Source of the DNA: VRUE01 sp963716245
Lineage (GTDB): Bacteria > Actinomycetota > Thermoleophilia > Solirubrobacterales > 70-9
Reading direction: 5' to 3'
DNA: 64,000 nt
Assembly (NCBI GenBank): GCA_963716245.1
Contig: OY970300.1
Span: 868,001 to 932,000, forward strand
Made by a program: the position numbers and the translations under genes. Positions within the stretch are counted from its first letter, which is position 1; each line of letters opens with the position of its first letter. Below the pieces are notes generated by a model that saw only the letters and a program-made list of their open reading frames with translations, was not told the DNA's origin and did not search any database. Shown here piece after piece: positions 17,137-26,781 of the stretch.

Positions 17137-17140
17137 AGTC

Positions 17141-17175
17141 CACGTTGAGCATCTGTGGGACGTCAAACGTGAGCC
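17141..17175. repeat. palindromic element D (atpA-atpG)
   Basis: An imperfect inverted repeat (CACGTTGA against TCAAACGTG with one bulged A) in the atpA-atpG gap, starting 4 nt after the atpA stop. Its right side, 17157-17175, is the exact reverse complement of 19 nt at 39667-39685, so elements D and J belong together. Confidence 0.65.
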
Positions 17176-17213
17176 GCGTGCGTTGTGCCGGCCGAAGGTG
17201 GGGTGCCTGACGC

Positions 17214-18134
17214 ATGGCCTCGCAGAAGGACGTCAAGAACCGCATCGCGTCGATCAAGAACATCAACAAGATCACGCGGGCGATGGAGATGGTCGCGGCG
17301 GCACGTCTGCGCCGCGCCGAGCAGCGGATCGAGCACCTGCGCCCCTACGCGGAGGGCATTCGCAAGCTGACCCGTCGCGCGGCCGAGCAGGCCGGCGGGG
17401 TGCCGCGCGTGCCCGTGATGGTCGAGCGCGAGGAGGTCAAGCGGGTCGGCGTCGTGCTCGTCACCGGCGACCGCGGCCTCGCCGGCGCCTTCAACACCAA
17501 CATCATCCGCGACGGCATGCGGCTCGGCAAGGAGCTGCGCGAGGAAGGGGTTGAGACCTCCTACTCGGCGGTCGGGCGCAAGGGCGTCTCCGCGCTCACG
17601 TTCCGCAAGCAGGACCTGGCCGGCTCCTACGTCGGCTTCACCGACCGTCCCGCCTTCGCCAACGCGCGCGAGATCGGCGAGGAGCTGACCGCCCGCTACG
17701 TCGACGGCGACGTCGACCGGGTCGAGCTGGTCTACAACCGCTACGTCTCGCCGCTGACCCAGCACGTCTGGCGCCAGACCCTGCTGCCGATGCAGCAGGC
17801 CGAGGTGATCGGCGAGGGGGTCGCCGACGAGGAGGAGGACGCCGAGGAGACCGAGATCGAGAAAGCGCACAGCCGCGCGCTCTGGGTCTACGAGCCCGAG
17901 GCCGAGGAGCTGCTCGCCCAGCTGATCCCCGAGTACGTGAACATCTCCGTGTACCGGGCGCTGCTCGAGTCCGCCGCCTCCGAGCTGGGGGCGCGGATGA
18001 CCGCGATGCGCAACGCCGCCGAGAACGCGGAGACGATGATGGGCGACCTGACCCTGGAGATGAACAGGGCCAGGCAGGCGGAGATCACGCAGGAGATCTT
18101 GGAGGTAGTCGCCGGCGCCGAGGCGCTTGGCTAG
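17214..18134 (+). CDS. atpG: F0F1 ATP synthase subunit gamma
   Basis: A 306-residue central rotor shaft. It starts MASQKDVKNRIASIKNINKITRAMEMVAAARLRRAE, the N-terminal coiled-coil helix. The C-terminal helix LLESAASELGARMTAMRNAAENAETMMGDLTLEMNRARQAEITQEI completes the antiparallel coiled coil that turns inside the alpha/beta ring. VVLVTGDRGLAGAFNTNI is also typical. An acidic insert (ADEEEDAEETEIEKA, about residues 203-217) is noticeable. It is separated from atpA and atpD by palindromic elements. Confidence 0.96.
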   Translation: MASQKDVKNRIASIKNINKITRAMEMVAAARLRRAEQRIEHLRPYAEGIRKLTRRAAEQAGGVPRVPVMVEREEVKRVGVVLVTGDRGLAGAFNTNIIRDGMRLGKELREEGVETSYSAVGRKGVSALTFRKQDLAGSYVGFTDRPAFANAREIGEELTARYVDGDVDRVELVYNRYVSPLTQHVWRQTLLPMQQAEVIGEGVADEEEDAEETEIEKAHSRALWVYEPEAEELLAQLIPEYVNISVYRALLESAASELGARMTAMRNAAENAETMMGDLTLEMNRARQAEITQEILEVVAGAEALG

Positions 18135-18140
18135 CAAGAC

Positions 18141-18192
18141 CGCCGACGGGCCGATTTCGGACGTATAGCGTCCTGTTTTAGGCCCATCGGCG
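18141..18192. repeat. palindromic element E (atpG-atpD)
   Basis: The arms CGCCGACGGGCC and GGCCCATCGGCG enclose a second stem, CGGACG/CGTCC, closing on a TATAG apex. It begins 6 nt after the atpG stop and ends 25 nt before the atpD start. Confidence 0.75.
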
Positions 18193-18217
18193 ACTGGATT
18201 TCAAACAAAAGGAAGAA

Positions 18218-19645
<1,428 letters not shown>

Positions 19646-19647
19646 GG

Positions 19648-20064
19648 ATGGCCGGCGAGGGCAAATTCGAGGTCGAGGTCCTCACCCCCGAGGGGGAGGT
19701 CTTCGAGGGCGAGGTGCGCCAGGTCTCGACCCGGACTGCGGTCGGCGAGATCGGCATCCTCGCCAATCACGCGCCGCTGCTGGCGGCGCTGCGGCCGGCC
19801 GAGTTGCGCCTGCACGTCTCCGACTCCGAGACCAGGCGCTACGCCCAGGCCCACGGCTGGCTGCAGGTGTTCGGCAACCGGGCGCGGCTGCTGGTCGAGG
19901 AGGCGATCGCCCCCGAGGACCTCGACGCTGCGACGCTGAAAGACCAGCTCGCGGACGCCGAGCAGAGGCTTGCGGAGGCCGAGGAGGGCAGTGCCGCGCG
20001 GGGGCGGGCCGAGAAAGACCGGACCCGGGCCGAGGCGTTTCTCGCTATAGCTCAGGGTGCATGA
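19648..20064 (+). CDS. atpC: F0F1 ATP synthase subunit epsilon
   Basis: A 138-residue subunit that couples the rotor to the c-ring and can inhibit ATP hydrolysis. The N-terminal beta sandwich reads KFEVEVLTPEGEVFEGEVRQVSTRTAVGEIGILANHAPLLAAL. The C-terminal two-helix part (DAEQRLAEAEEGSAARGRAEKDRTRAEAFLA) is complete. It starts 2 nt after atpD, and a large palindromic element follows the stop by 2 nt. Confidence 0.94.
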   Translation: MAGEGKFEVEVLTPEGEVFEGEVRQVSTRTAVGEIGILANHAPLLAALRPAELRLHVSDSETRRYAQAHGWLQVFGNRARLLVEEAIAPEDLDAATLKDQLADAEQRLAEAEEGSAARGRAEKDRTRAEAFLAIAQGA

Positions 20065-20066
20065 GG

Positions 20067-20216
20067 GAGACGGGCCGAGGTCCCTGCGCGGGAATTGATG
20101 TCGCACGCGCTTCGCGCTTAGCTCCAGATCTCGAACGCGGCCTGTGGCCGCGTGACCGTCAGATTGCATGTCGCGGCCTTCGGCCACATTCCCGCGCAGG
20201 GACCTCGGCCCGTCTC
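20067..20216. repeat. 150-bp palindromic element F with 29-bp perfect arms
   Basis: Arms 20067-20095 and 20188-20216 are perfect reverse complements over 29 bp (left arm begins GAGACGGGCCGAGGTCCCTG). The 92 nt between them hold three short hairpins (GCGCTTCGCGC, CGCGGCC-TGT-GGCCGCG and a GGCCTTCGGCC stem), so a transcript would fold into a long closing stem with a branched top. No protein is encoded. It could be a non-coding RNA, a transcription end, or a remnant of a small non-autonomous element. Confidence 0.85.
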
Positions 20217-20244
20217 ACGCTGCCCCCCTGCAGATCGCTCGGGT

Positions 20245-20288
20245 GCGTTGGACTTTCACCGTGCTCCGGCACGGTCAAAGTCCAACGC
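20245..20288. repeat. 44-bp palindromic element G (upstream of M20 peptidase)
   Basis: Two 20-nt arms (GCGTTGGACTTTCACCGTGC and its complement with one C/C mismatch) around a TCCG loop. The inner GACTTTCACCG block is identical to that in element A at 3877. It lies 30 nt before the M20 peptidase start. Confidence 0.8.
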
Positions 20289-20317
20289 GATTCGAGGTCT
20301 CGCGATCGGAGGGGCCG

Positions 20318-21406
20318 ATGAGCGACGAACTGGTGGCGCTGGCCCGGAGGCTGATCGGGTACGACACCTCGGAGCCCGAAGGGGTCAAGGAAGCGGCGGG
20401 GTTCGTCAAGGGGTGGCTGGAAGCGCGGGGGATCGAGGCGGAGGCCGACGAGGTGCGCGGGCTGCCGGTGCTTCGAGCGGAGGTTGGGTCCGAGAAGGGG
20501 CCGACGGTGGTGCTCCATGGTCACCTCGATGTCGTCCCGGGCCTGGCGGGCCAGTTCGATCCGGTCCTCGACGGCGACCGGCTCTACGGGCGGGGCGCCT
20601 ACGACATGAAGGGCGCGTTGGCGGCGATGCTGCTGACCACGGCGGCGATGCGCGACCAGGACGGGGTGCGGGTGCGGCTCGGCATCGTCGGCGACGAGGA
20701 GTCCGAGGAGGGGTCCGAGCGGGGCAGCGACCACCTGGTCGACAGCGGCTTCGTCGGCGACTTCGCGATCACGGGCGAGCCGACCGACCTGCACATCGGG
20801 ATCGAGGCCAAGGGCGTGCTGGCGCTGCGGCTCGAGGTAGGCGGGGTCGCCGCCCACGGCGCGACGCCCTGGCTGGGCGACAACGCCGTGCTCAAGGCAC
20901 ACGACGTTTTCCGAAGCATCGAGTCGCTACCGTTCGCACGGCACAGCTCCGAGCTGTTCGACCGTCCCTCGATCAACCTGGGCCGAATCCTGGGCGGCGA
21001 CGCGCTCAACAAGGTGCCCGACCGATGCGTGATCGACGTCGACATCCGCTACCTGCCAGACCAGGACCCGGCCGAGGTGCTCGAGCAGGTGCGCGGCCTT
21101 CCCGACGCCGAGGCGACGGCGCTCTTCACCCGCCCGCCCGCCGTGGTGGATCGGAACTCGCCCTTCGTGCGCGGCCTGCGCGAGGCCGCCTCGGCCCATC
21201 ACGACGGCGAGCCGATGAGCGTCGGCCGCGACGGAGCCTCGGACGCCGTCTCCTTCCTGCGGGTCGGGGTCCCGGCGGTCGAGTTCGGCCCGGTCGGCGA
21301 GGGCCATCACGGGCCGGCCGAGTGGGTCTCGGTCTCGTCGCTCGACACCTACCGCCAGACGCTGGAGTCCTTCCTGCACACGCTGCCCGATCGCCTCGCC
21401 GCCTGA
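20318..21406 (+). CDS. M20 family metallopeptidase (ArgE/DapE/carboxypeptidase G2 type)
   Basis: A 362-residue zinc-dependent hydrolase. Metal ligands appear in VVLHGHLDVVPG (H and D near residues 70-72), GRGAYDMKG, GDEESEE with the catalytic Glu, and GHHGPAEW near the C-terminus. The insert beginning AKGVLALRLEVGGVAAHGATPWLGDNAV is the dimerisation domain. The substrate cannot be fixed from sequence; acetylornithine or succinyl-diaminopimelate deacylation and dipeptide hydrolysis are options. The ATG at 20318, preceded by GGAGGGG, is preferred over longer upstream starts, which fall inside palindromic elements. Confidence 0.88.
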   Translation: MSDELVALARRLIGYDTSEPEGVKEAAGFVKGWLEARGIEAEADEVRGLPVLRAEVGSEKGPTVVLHGHLDVVPGLAGQFDPVLDGDRLYGRGAYDMKGALAAMLLTTAAMRDQDGVRVRLGIVGDEESEEGSERGSDHLVDSGFVGDFAITGEPTDLHIGIEAKGVLALRLEVGGVAAHGATPWLGDNAVLKAHDVFRSIESLPFARHSSELFDRPSINLGRILGGDALNKVPDRCVIDVDIRYLPDQDPAEVLEQVRGLPDAEATALFTRPPAVVDRNSPFVRGLREAASAHHDGEPMSVGRDGASDAVSFLRVGVPAVEFGPVGEGHHGPAEWVSVSSLDTYRQTLESFLHTLPDRLAA

Positions 21407-21416
21407 GGTCGCCGCG

Positions 21417-23033
21417 GTGATCGAGGAGCCGTTCAAGAAGCCGCCTCCCGAGGGGGACGGCTCGCCGGCGCCGAAGCCGAAGCGCTACTGGTGGCGCTTC
21501 CTGCTCGCCTCGCTCGTGATCGTCGCGGCAACGGCGGGCGCGACCGCGACCAGCGGTCTGCTCTACATCGAAAGCATCGCCGAGGCGCTTTCGCACAACG
21601 ACGTGCTGAAGAACAAAGTCGACCGATTTCTCGCCAACACCAAGGGCGGCGAGCCGCAGAACATCATGATCCTCGGCTCCGACAAGCGGGCTTCCGAACC
21701 CGAAGACCCCGGTCGCTCCGACACGACGATTCTGCTTCGCCTCGACCCCGACAACGACGCGATCGCGCTGATGTCGATCCCGCGCGACCTCAAGGTCGAG
21801 ATCCCCGGGGTTGGAACCGACAAGTTCTCCTCCGCCTACGCCTACGGCGGCCCCAAGCTGACCCTCCAGGTGGTCAAGGAACTGACCGGCCTGCCGATCA
21901 ACCACGTCGTCAACGTCGACTACCTCGGCTTCGTCCGCGCCGTCTATGCGATCGGCTGCGTCTACGTCGACGTCGACCGCCGCTACTACCACTCGAACGT
22001 CGGCGTGCCGCCCTCCGAACAGTATTCGGAAATCAACGTCAAGCCCGGCTACCAGCTGATGTGCGGCAAACGGGCGCTCGAGTACGTGCGCTACCGCCAC
22101 ACCGACACCGATCTGGTCCGTGCCGCCCGCCAGCAGGACTTCCTCAGCGCGGCGCGCCAAAGGGTGCCGATCAAGGATCTGGTCCTGGGACAAAACGACC
22201 TGATCGAGATCTTCACGGAGTACACGACCTCCGACATCAGCGACAAAGAGGCGATGATCGACGTGATGAAGCTGTTCATCGCCTCGCGCAACGCGACGAT
22301 CAACGAGGTCGACTTCCCCGCCGAACTCGGCCCGAGCTACGTCTACGCGTCCCAGAACGCGATCGATGGCGCCGTCGACCAGTTCCTCGGGATCGAAGCC
22401 AGCGGCGGCGCGCGTGGCTCCCTGGAAAAGGCGGAGTCAAAGTCCAAGAAGAAGGGGAAGAAGGGCAAGAAGCGGCGCAAGAACAAGCCGAAGCCGAAGC
22501 TGAAGGCGAAGCCGCCCGGGAGCGACGGTTTGGTGGCCGCCGGCGAAGCGGGCGAGGAGGAGGCGAAGATCGTCGCCCGCAAGGTCAGCCACGGCTTCCC
22601 CGTCTTCTATCCGTCGCGACTCCCGCCCGGGGCTGCGTACGAGGAAAGCAACCCCTACCTGCACATACAGGACCCGCGCGTCTACCACTTCAAGGACACC
22701 GACGGGGACCGCCACGGCGCCTACCGGATGGTTCTCACCGTCGAACTGCCGGACGGCGTCCACTACTTCGGCGTGCAGGGGATCCAGGGCTGGAGCGATC
22801 CCCCTATCCTCAGCGGGCCGAGCATCACCCAGACGATCCGCGACCGCGAGTACGAGATCTTCCTCGACGGCGACCGGATTAGGCTGATCGCCTGGCACCG
22901 GGGGGACAACACGTACTGGATCGCGAACAGCCTCTTGCGCGTGCTGACCAACGACCAGATGGTCGGGATGGCACGTTCCGCCAGGGTCAAGATTCCAAAC
23001 CAGAAGTCAAAACGTAGGAGGGGGCAGCGTTGA
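21417..23033 (+). CDS. LytR-CpsA-Psr (LCP) family cell-wall glycopolymer transferase
   Basis: A 538-residue membrane-anchored protein with a GTG start. A short cytosolic N-terminus is followed by one membrane helix (about residues 24-46). The LCP catalytic core follows, with NIMILGSDKRASEPEDPGRSDTTILLRLDPDNDAIALMSIPRDLKVEIPG, the NHVVNVDYLGF motif, and ALEYVRYRHTDTDLVRAARQQDFL. LCP enzymes move undecaprenyl-linked glycopolymers to peptidoglycan. Near residue 340 lies a Lys-rich linker (SKSKKKGKKGKKRRKNKPKP), then an unusual C-terminal domain of about 150 residues. The stop overlaps the start of the UDP-sugar dehydrogenase gene. Confidence 0.92.
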   Translation: MIEEPFKKPPPEGDGSPAPKPKRYWWRFLLASLVIVAATAGATATSGLLYIESIAEALSHNDVLKNKVDRFLANTKGGEPQNIMILGSDKRASEPEDPGRSDTTILLRLDPDNDAIALMSIPRDLKVEIPGVGTDKFSSAYAYGGPKLTLQVVKELTGLPINHVVNVDYLGFVRAVYAIGCVYVDVDRRYYHSNVGVPPSEQYSEINVKPGYQLMCGKRALEYVRYRHTDTDLVRAARQQDFLSAARQRVPIKDLVLGQNDLIEIFTEYTTSDISDKEAMIDVMKLFIASRNATINEVDFPAELGPSYVYASQNAIDGAVDQFLGIEASGGARGSLEKAESKSKKKGKKGKKRRKNKPKPKLKAKPPGSDGLVAAGEAGEEEAKIVARKVSHGFPVFYPSRLPPGAAYEESNPYLHIQDPRVYHFKDTDGDRHGAYRMVLTVELPDGVHYFGVQGIQGWSDPPILSGPSITQTIRDREYEIFLDGDRIRLIAWHRGDNTYWIANSLLRVLTNDQMVGMARSARVKIPNQKSKRRRGQR

Positions 23034-25783
23034 GCGCAGAGAGAGAGCCGATCGGGGTGATCGGGGTCGGATGGGTCGGGCTGGTCACTGCCGCCTGCTT
23101 CGCCGAGCTGGGTCACCGGGTGGTCGCGCGGGACATCGTCGCGGAGAAGGTCGAGGCGCTCTCGCGCGGCGAGCTGACGATCCACGAGCCGGGCCTGACC
23201 GATCTGGTCAGGAAGAACGCCGAGCGGCTGACCTTCACGACCGACATGGAGGAGCTGCTCGACGCCGCCCGGATCCTCTTCGTCTGCGTCGACACGCCGC
23301 CGACCCGCTCCGGCGACGCCGACCTCTCGCGGGTCCGTTCGGTGGTCGAGGAGCTGCGCGCCGACGGCGACCACGTGCTGGTGATGAAGAGCACCGTCCC
23401 GGCCGGCACCGGCGAGGCGATCCGCCGCGACGTGCCGCAGCTGTCCTACGTCTCCTGCCCCGAGTTCCTCAAGGAGGGCTCGGCCGTCGAGGACTTCATG
23501 CACCCCGACCGGGTCGTGATCGGCTCCGACCCCGGCGACGAGGCCGCCGGCGACGCGGTCGCCGCGATCTACCAGCCGCTCGGCGGCGAGATCGTCCGCA
23601 CCGACGTCGCCTCGGCCGAGATGATCAAGCTCGCCTCCAACGCCTTCCTCGCGACCAAGATCTCCTTCGTCAACGAGATCGCCAACGTCTGCGAGGAGGT
23701 CGGCGCCGACGTCAGCGAGGTCGCCCGCGGCATGGGCCTCGACCAGCGCATCGGCTCCTCCTTCCTGCGTGCCGGGATCGGCTACGGGGGCAGTTGCTTC
23801 GAGGGGCGTGAGACGCTGCTCGTCAGGCATCACGGCACGGCGAAGCTCGTCTCCTTCGAGGATCTATGGGAGATGGTCGGCGGCGACGCAGCTGCCGAAG
23901 ATGGCGAGGCGATCGCCCCCGAGGATCTGTGGACCTGGTCCTGGGTTCCGGGAGAGGAGAGACCGGAGTGGATGCCGGTATCGGCCCTCACGAAGCGCGC
24001 CTACGACGGCGAGATGGTCGAGCTCAGGACCAAGACGGGTCGGCGCGTCCGGGTCACGGCGGACCATCCCGTCATCGTCGGTGACGGTCAGGACGACCAG
24101 GTCCTGACCACCGTGCGGGCGGAGGACGTGACGGCTGACGATTGGCTGCCGCTCGCGGGCGGCGCCGCCGGCGGAGCGGCGGTGCTTGCGTATTCGACCG
24201 TAGGCGCGATCGAAGACGCGATTACGGCCGCCGACGTGATCGTGCGGCCGGAGAGCTCCGAGATCGAGGCCCTGCGCGCGCGGCCGGTCTCCGAGCGAGC
24301 CGAGATCCTCGCTCACCCGCGCGGCCACGCCCAGCGGATGGGAGACATCGCACGCAGCGGTGCCCTCTGTCTGCTCGAGGCCTGCGAGGCTGAGATGAAC
24401 GTCGACGGTGCGACGTTCGGCACCGCCCGCAACGGCACGTACGTGCCCGAGCGCCTGTCCTTCGGCGAGTCGTTCTGGCGGGTCGTCGGCCTGTACCTGG
24501 CGGAGGGCCATATCGGGACGGATTCGGGTCGGGGAGGCGCGACGCGCGAACGGATCACCTGGTCGTTCCATCCTCGCGACGAGGAGCACCTCGTTCGGGA
24601 GGTCGCCGATTTCTGGCGCTCCCAGGGCGTCAAGGCAAGGGTCTTCTCGGCCCCGACCGCGAGGCGCGTGCAGGTCTCCTCGCGGATCCTCGCCGCCTGG
24701 TGGACCGAGATCGTCGGCCTCGGTCGCAACAGCTACGAGCAGCGCCTCCCAGACCTGATCTGGGAGCAAACGTCGGAGAGGAAATGGGCGCTCCTCTCGG
24801 CTCTGTGGGAGGGCGACGGCTCCTGGTCCCTCGTCAGCGGCGGCCCGAGCGTCACCCTCGATTTCGGCACGGTCAGCGACGAGCTGGCCGATGGGGTGGC
24901 CCGATTGCTCGGTGACCTGGGAATCGTCTGCTCGTGGCGGCGGGGCCGCACGGCCAAGTCGACGAAGGAGACGCACTGGCTGAAGGTCAGCGGTGCGGAT
25001 CAGGTCGAACGCGCGATTCACCTCGTCCCAGAGGCTCACCGCTCCGAGGTGCTCGGAGCGCTGGAGGGACAGTCGAAGCGCATCGCTCCCAGCGGGCACC
25101 GGCGATTTGACGGGTCCTCGATGGCATGGGTGCGGGTCACCGAGGTCTTGCCCGCTCGCTCCCCCGGCCACGTCTTCTCGCTCGAGGTTCCCGGCGCCAA
25201 CACCGCCGTGGCGAGTGGGGGGCTGGTCCTGCACAACTGCTTCCCGAAGGACGTCTCCGCGCTCAAAATGCTCGCCGGCAACACCGGCTATCACTTCCAA
25301 CTGCTCAACGCGGTGATCGAGGTGAACGAGCTGCAGAAGCGGCGGGTGGTGCAGAAGCTGCGCGGGCATCTCGGCTCGCTGGTGGGGTGCAAGGTCGCGC
25401 TGCTCGGGCTCGCCTTCAAGCCGCATACCGACGACATGCGCGAGGCGTCGAGCCTGGTGCTCGCGGCGCGGTTGCAGGGCGAGGGGGCGGAGGTCGTCGC
25501 CTATGACCCGGTCGCCGCCGACGTGGCACGGGACCTACTCGACGGGGTCGAGCTGTGCGATTCGGCGCTGGCGGCGCTCGAGGGTGCCGATGCCGCCGTG
25601 CTGGTCACCGAGTGGCCGGAGTTCGCGGAGCTTGACTGGCGCGAGGTCGCCGGGCGGATGGCGAGGCCGCTGATCGTCGACGGGCGGAACTTCCTCGACT
25701 CGAAGGCGCTGCGCGACGCGGGCTTCGAGTACGAGGGCATCGGCAGGGCGATCGAAGCGACGCCCACCGCCGTCTCCGACTAG
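23030..25783 (+). CDS. UDP-glucose/GDP-mannose dehydrogenase family protein containing an intein
   Basis: The 917-residue precursor has a TTG start overlapping the LCP stop (TTGA), with AGGAGGGGG just upstream. Host part 1 (residues 1-255) is the NAD-binding domain starting PIGVIGVGWVGLVTAACFAELGH and ends GIGYGGS. Host part 2 resumes at residue 737 with the catalytic cysteine in CFPKDVSALKMLA and ends with GLAFKPHTDDMREASSLVL and the UDP-binding domain. The spliced enzyme has 436 residues and would oxidise a nucleotide sugar (probably UDP-glucose to UDP-glucuronate). The intein separates the enzyme from its active-site cysteine until splicing. It sits in an envelope-sugar operon. Confidence 0.95.
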   Translation: MSAEREPIGVIGVGWVGLVTAACFAELGHRVVARDIVAEKVEALSRGELTIHEPGLTDLVRKNAERLTFTTDMEELLDAARILFVCVDTPPTRSGDADLSRVRSVVEELRADGDHVLVMKSTVPAGTGEAIRRDVPQLSYVSCPEFLKEGSAVEDFMHPDRVVIGSDPGDEAAGDAVAAIYQPLGGEIVRTDVASAEMIKLASNAFLATKISFVNEIANVCEEVGADVSEVARGMGLDQRIGSSFLRAGIGYGGSCFEGRETLLVRHHGTAKLVSFEDLWEMVGGDAAAEDGEAIAPEDLWTWSWVPGEERPEWMPVSALTKRAYDGEMVELRTKTGRRVRVTADHPVIVGDGQDDQVLTTVRAEDVTADDWLPLAGGAAGGAAVLAYSTVGAIEDAITAADVIVRPESSEIEALRARPVSERAEILAHPRGHAQRMGDIARSGALCLLEACEAEMNVDGATFGTARNGTYVPERLSFGESFWRVVGLYLAEGHIGTDSGRGGATRERITWSFHPRDEEHLVREVADFWRSQGVKARVFSAPTARRVQVSSRILAAWWTEIVGLGRNSYEQRLPDLIWEQTSERKWALLSALWEGDGSWSLVSGGPSVTLDFGTVSDELADGVARLLGDLGIVCSWRRGRTAKSTKETHWLKVSGADQVERAIHLVPEAHRSEVLGALEGQSKRIAPSGHRRFDGSSMAWVRVTEVLPARSPGHVFSLEVPGANTAVASGGLVLHNCFPKDVSALKMLAGNTGYHFQLLNAVIEVNELQKRRVVQKLRGHLGSLVGCKVALLGLAFKPHTDDMREASSLVLAARLQGEGAEVVAYDPVAADVARDLLDGVELCDSALAALEGADAAVLVTEWPEFAELDWREVAGRMARPLIVDGRNFLDSKALRDAGFEYEGIGRAIEATPTAVSD
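23795..25237 (+). mobile_element. intein with LAGLIDADG homing endonuclease domain
   Basis: Intein residues 1-481 (precursor 256-736). It begins with Cys1 (CFEGRETLLV). Block B is RVRVTADHPV with the catalytic His at intein residue 91, and the end is VFSLEVPGANTAVASGGLVLHN, with the penultimate His and terminal Asn needed for cyclisation. The +1 residue is the host catalytic Cys737. The endonuclease dodecapeptides are GLYLAEGH (intein 232-239) and LWEGD (337-341), about 105 residues apart as in LAGLIDADG enzymes. All splicing residues are present, so activity is expected. Confidence 0.95.
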
Positions 25784-25786
25784 GCG

Positions 25787-26770
25787 ATGCAGGCGATCGT
25801 CCTCGTAGGCGGGCAGGGCACCCGGCTCCGCCCGCTCACGGAGACGGTCCCCAAGCCTGCCCTGACGCTGGTCGACCGCCCGTTCCTCGCCTACATGGTC
25901 GAGTGGCTGGCCGCTCACGGGGTCGAGGAGGTGATCCTCGCCTGCGGGTTCCTGCCCGACGTGTTGCGCGATGCGCTCGCCGGCGAGGAGGAGCGGGCGG
26001 GGGTGCGCATCCGCTACGTCGTCGAGCCCGAGCCGCTCGGGACCGCGGGCGCGATCCGCTTCGCGGCCGACCGGGTCGGCGAAGGGCTCGGCGAGACGTT
26101 CCTCGCGCTGAACGGGGACGTGCTCACCGACCTCGACCTGGGCGCGCTGCTCGACGCCCACCGCGCGCGCGGCGCCAGGGCGACCCTCGGCCTTCACCCC
26201 GTCGAGGACTCGGCCGCCTACGGGCTGGTGCGCAGCGACGATCGCGGCGAGGTGCTCGAGTTCCTCGAGAAGACCGGCGAGGCGGTTCCGGGCGAGATCA
26301 ACGCCGGGATGTACGTGCTGGAGCGTTCGGTCCTCGACCTGATCCCGCCCGGGCAGAACGTCTCGATCGAGCGCGACGTCTTCCCCCGCCTGACCGGCGA
26401 GGGCCTGAACGGCCTGCTGCTCGACGGCTACTGGATGGACATCGGCACGCCCGAGCGCTATCTGCAGGCCAGCTGGGACATTCTCGACGGGCGGGTCGAG
26501 ACTCGGGTCGAGCCGACCGCACCCGGCGTGCTCGTGGCCCCGGACGCGACCGTGGCGGGCGATGCCGCCGTCGGCCCACGCGCGGTGCTCGGCCCGGGCT
26601 GCCGCGTCGCCGCAGGCGCCGAGGTGCGCGACTCGGTCCTGCTCGAGGGCTGTGAGATCGGCGAGGGCGCGCGGGTCGTCGAGTCGATCCTCTCGCCCAG
26701 GGTCGAGGTGGCGGCCGGGGCCGAGCTGGTCGGCGCGGTGGCCGCCGCGGATGAAAGAGTCTCGGGTTAG
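25787..26770 (+). CDS. sugar-1-phosphate nucleotidyltransferase with C-terminal hexapeptide repeats
   Basis: A 327-residue protein. The N-terminal nucleotidyltransferase domain starts MQAIVLVGGQGTRLRPLTETVPKPAL and includes the metal-binding LALNGDVLTDLDL, EINAGMYVLE and GYWMDIGTPERYLQA. The C-terminal 80 residues are left-handed beta-helix repeats (VLVAPDATVAGDAAVGPRAVLGPGCRVAAGA). It resembles mannose-1-phosphate guanylyltransferases more than glucose enzymes, and the next gene is a phosphoglucose/phosphomannose isomerase. GDP-mannose synthesis is therefore likely but not proven. It starts 3 nt after the dehydrogenase stop. Confidence 0.88.
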   Translation: MQAIVLVGGQGTRLRPLTETVPKPALTLVDRPFLAYMVEWLAAHGVEEVILACGFLPDVLRDALAGEEERAGVRIRYVVEPEPLGTAGAIRFAADRVGEGLGETFLALNGDVLTDLDLGALLDAHRARGARATLGLHPVEDSAAYGLVRSDDRGEVLEFLEKTGEAVPGEINAGMYVLERSVLDLIPPGQNVSIERDVFPRLTGEGLNGLLLDGYWMDIGTPERYLQASWDILDGRVETRVEPTAPGVLVAPDATVAGDAAVGPRAVLGPGCRVAAGAEVRDSVLLEGCEIGEGARVVESILSPRVEVAAGAELVGAVAAADERVSG

Positions 26771-26781
26771 ATGGCCATCTG

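Noticed and set aside
24400..24960. Endonuclease-like segment as an independent homing endonuclease gene
   Set aside because: It is continuous in frame with the UDP-glucose dehydrogenase and flanked by complete intein splicing blocks.
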